64,000 nt of DNA, from assembly GCF_001428045.1 (NCBI RefSeq), contig NZ_LMSD01000023.1, positions 434,001 to 498,000 on the forward strand, written 5' to 3'. Every line of letters begins with the position of its first letter. Position 1 is the first letter of the stretch. The notes below the pieces were generated by a model, which saw nothing but the letters and a program-made list of their open reading frames with translations, searched no databases and was not told the origin of the DNA. The DNA comes from Paenibacillus sp. Soil750. GTDB lineage: Bacteria > Bacillota > Bacilli > Paenibacillales > NBRC-103111. Below are positions 63,066-64,000 of this stretch, one piece after another. The position numbers and the translations under genes are program-made.

Positions 63066-63079
63066 TTAGTTTACGGCAA

Positions 63080-63123
63080 TTCTTGCGGGAGGATGAAAGG
63101 ACTGTTCTAACCTTCCGCAAGAA
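63080..63123 (+). other. Stem-loop between the lipoprotein and permease genes
   Basis: TTCTTGCGG (63080-63088) pairs perfectly with CCGCAAGAA (63115-63123), and AGG/CCT extends the stem. No T run follows. Such hairpins after binding-protein genes commonly raise their mRNA relative to the permeases. Confidence 0.55.
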
Positions 63124-63151
63124 TAGGGCCGTGGCAGGAGAAGGTGATGCG

Positions 63152-64000
63152 ATGAACACCATGATTTCCAAAACGAAGCCGGTTACAGCCGTTGAAGGGA
63201 AACGGAAAGTATTCCGTTTCGGGCTATTGCTGGATATACGTAAAAACAAACTGCTTTATGTGATGTTGCTGCCGGTTCTGCTGTATTATGTTGTCTTTCA
63301 TTATGCACCCATGTATGGCGCCTTGATCGCTTTCAAGGATTACTCTCCAAGGATCGGTATTTGGGGGAGTGATTGGGTCGGGTTCGAGCATTTTGTTAAT
63401 TTTTTTAACGGAGCCTACTTCTGGCGAACGATTAAGAATACGGTTCTGATCAGCTTCTACCAGTTGTTGTTCGGGTTCCCGGCGCCTATTATTTTGGCTC
63501 TTCTGCTGAATGAATTAAAGCATGCTTTGTTTAAAAGAATGGTACAGACCGTGACTTATATGCCGCATTTTATTTCCTTGATTGTCATTTGCGGGATTTT
63601 GAAAGATTTTACAACCAGCGATGGTGTCATCAACGATATCATTGCCTTCTTCGGGGGAGAACGCTCGACTTTCTTGCTTGAACCGAGTCTGTTCCGCACC
63701 GTTTATGTTTCTTCAGGGATCTGGCAAAATATCGGTTGGGGAACGATTATTTTTTTGGCGGCTTTAACCGGGATCGATCAAGAGCAGTACGAGGCAGCCA
63801 GAATCGATGGCGCTGGTCGCTGGAAACAAATGACAAACGTCACGCTGCCAGGGATTATGCCCATCATCATTATTTTGCTTATTCTCGACATTGGCAAGAT
63901 GATGAATGTCGGGTTTGAGAAAATTATTTTGCTATACAATCCGGGCACGTATGAGACGGCAGACGTCATTTCTTCCTATGTGTACCGCGTTGGCCTGCAG
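63152..64000 (+). CDS. LplB-type sugar ABC transporter permease, cut by the window end
   Basis: The frame is open from the ATG at 63152 (MNTMISKTKPV), with AGGAGAAGG upstream, to the last base: 283 codons with no stop. Family features are LYYVVFHYAPMYGALIAFKDYSP in the first membrane segment and the EAA loop EQYEAARIDGAGRWKQMTNVTLPGIMPI. The missing end should be about 30-40 residues. An LplC-type permease is expected just beyond the window. Confidence 0.9.
   Translation, partial: MNTMISKTKPVTAVEGKRKVFRFGLLLDIRKNKLLYVMLLPVLLYYVVFHYAPMYGALIAFKDYSPRIGIWGSDWVGFEHFVNFFNGAYFWRTIKNTVLISFYQLLFGFPAPIILALLLNELKHALFKRMVQTVTYMPHFISLIVICGILKDFTTSDGVINDIIAFFGGERSTFLLEPSLFRTVYVSSGIWQNIGWGTIIFLAALTGIDQEQYEAARIDGAGRWKQMTNVTLPGIMPIIIILLILDIGKMMNVGFEKIILLYNPGTYETADVISSYVYRVGLQ

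Noticed and set aside
1..64000. Mobile elements, CRISPR arrays, tRNA or rRNA genes
   Set aside because: No transposase or integrase frame, no regular short repeat-spacer pattern and no cloverleaf-like or rRNA segment was recognised by reading.

Overview
The window looks like chromosome from a Gram-positive, Paenibacillus-type soil or gut bacterium (Bacillota, Paenibacillaceae). This rests on the mix of genes: SLH-anchored extracellular enzymes, many AraC-type regulators, LplB/LplC/lipoprotein ABC importers, YesM/YesN-type two-component pairs, strong AGGAGG ribosome sites and frequent TTG/GTG starts. No rRNA, tRNA, CRISPR array, phage gene or transposase was recognised. The species is inferred from style, not shown by a marker gene.

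Region 1 (1-5.9 kb): the 3' part of a large secreted GH101-like glycosidase carrying both a cohesin-like and a dockerin domain, an AraC regulator divergent from a phytanoyl-CoA-dioxygenase-like enzyme, and a beta-lactamase-fold serine hydrolase. Region 2 (6-19.3 kb): a uronic-acid polysaccharide locus, most simply for glycosaminoglycans. It has a two-component system, a sugar ABC importer (lipoprotein plus two permeases), a cytoplasmic Cys-type sulfatase, a GH88 unsaturated glucuronyl hydrolase and an SLH-anchored PL8 lyase. The lyase would cut outside, the importer bring in unsaturated oligosaccharides, and the sulfatase and GH88 enzyme finish them inside. A PAS-PAS histidine kinase follows.

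Region 3 (21-34.5 kb): an organosulfur-type locus in three transcription units. It encodes a 92-residue orphan protein, an LLM flavin monooxygenase, a one-cysteine thioredoxin-like protein, an MFS transporter, an HPr-fold protein without phosphorylation sites, a LysR regulator, a DszA/NtaA-type monooxygenase, and an Opp/Dpp-type ABC importer with fused ATPases. Each unit has a promoter followed by a GGAATT box, and two units also have a terminator-like hairpin in the leader. The enzyme set recalls the B. subtilis ytmI/cmo S-alkylcysteine pathway. A selO gene at the end is broken by one stop codon.

Region 4 (34.6-48.9 kb): a YesM/YesN pair, an LplB/LplC permease pair, a solute-binding lipoprotein and a 2270-residue SLH-anchored PL8 lyase whose C-terminal part is interrupted by an extra domain, then a small AraC-domain protein. 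Region 5 (49-64 kb): a second divergent AraC/PhyH pair, a secreted beta-helix protein with a ricin-like lectin module, an SLH-anchored PL6 (chondroitinase B/alginate lyase type) enzyme, a cytoplasmic alginate-lyase-family enzyme, a membrane-bound AraC receptor-regulator, a solute-binding lipoprotein, and a permease cut by the window end. Overall this is a polysaccharide-harvesting island with a sulfur-scavenging locus in the middle.
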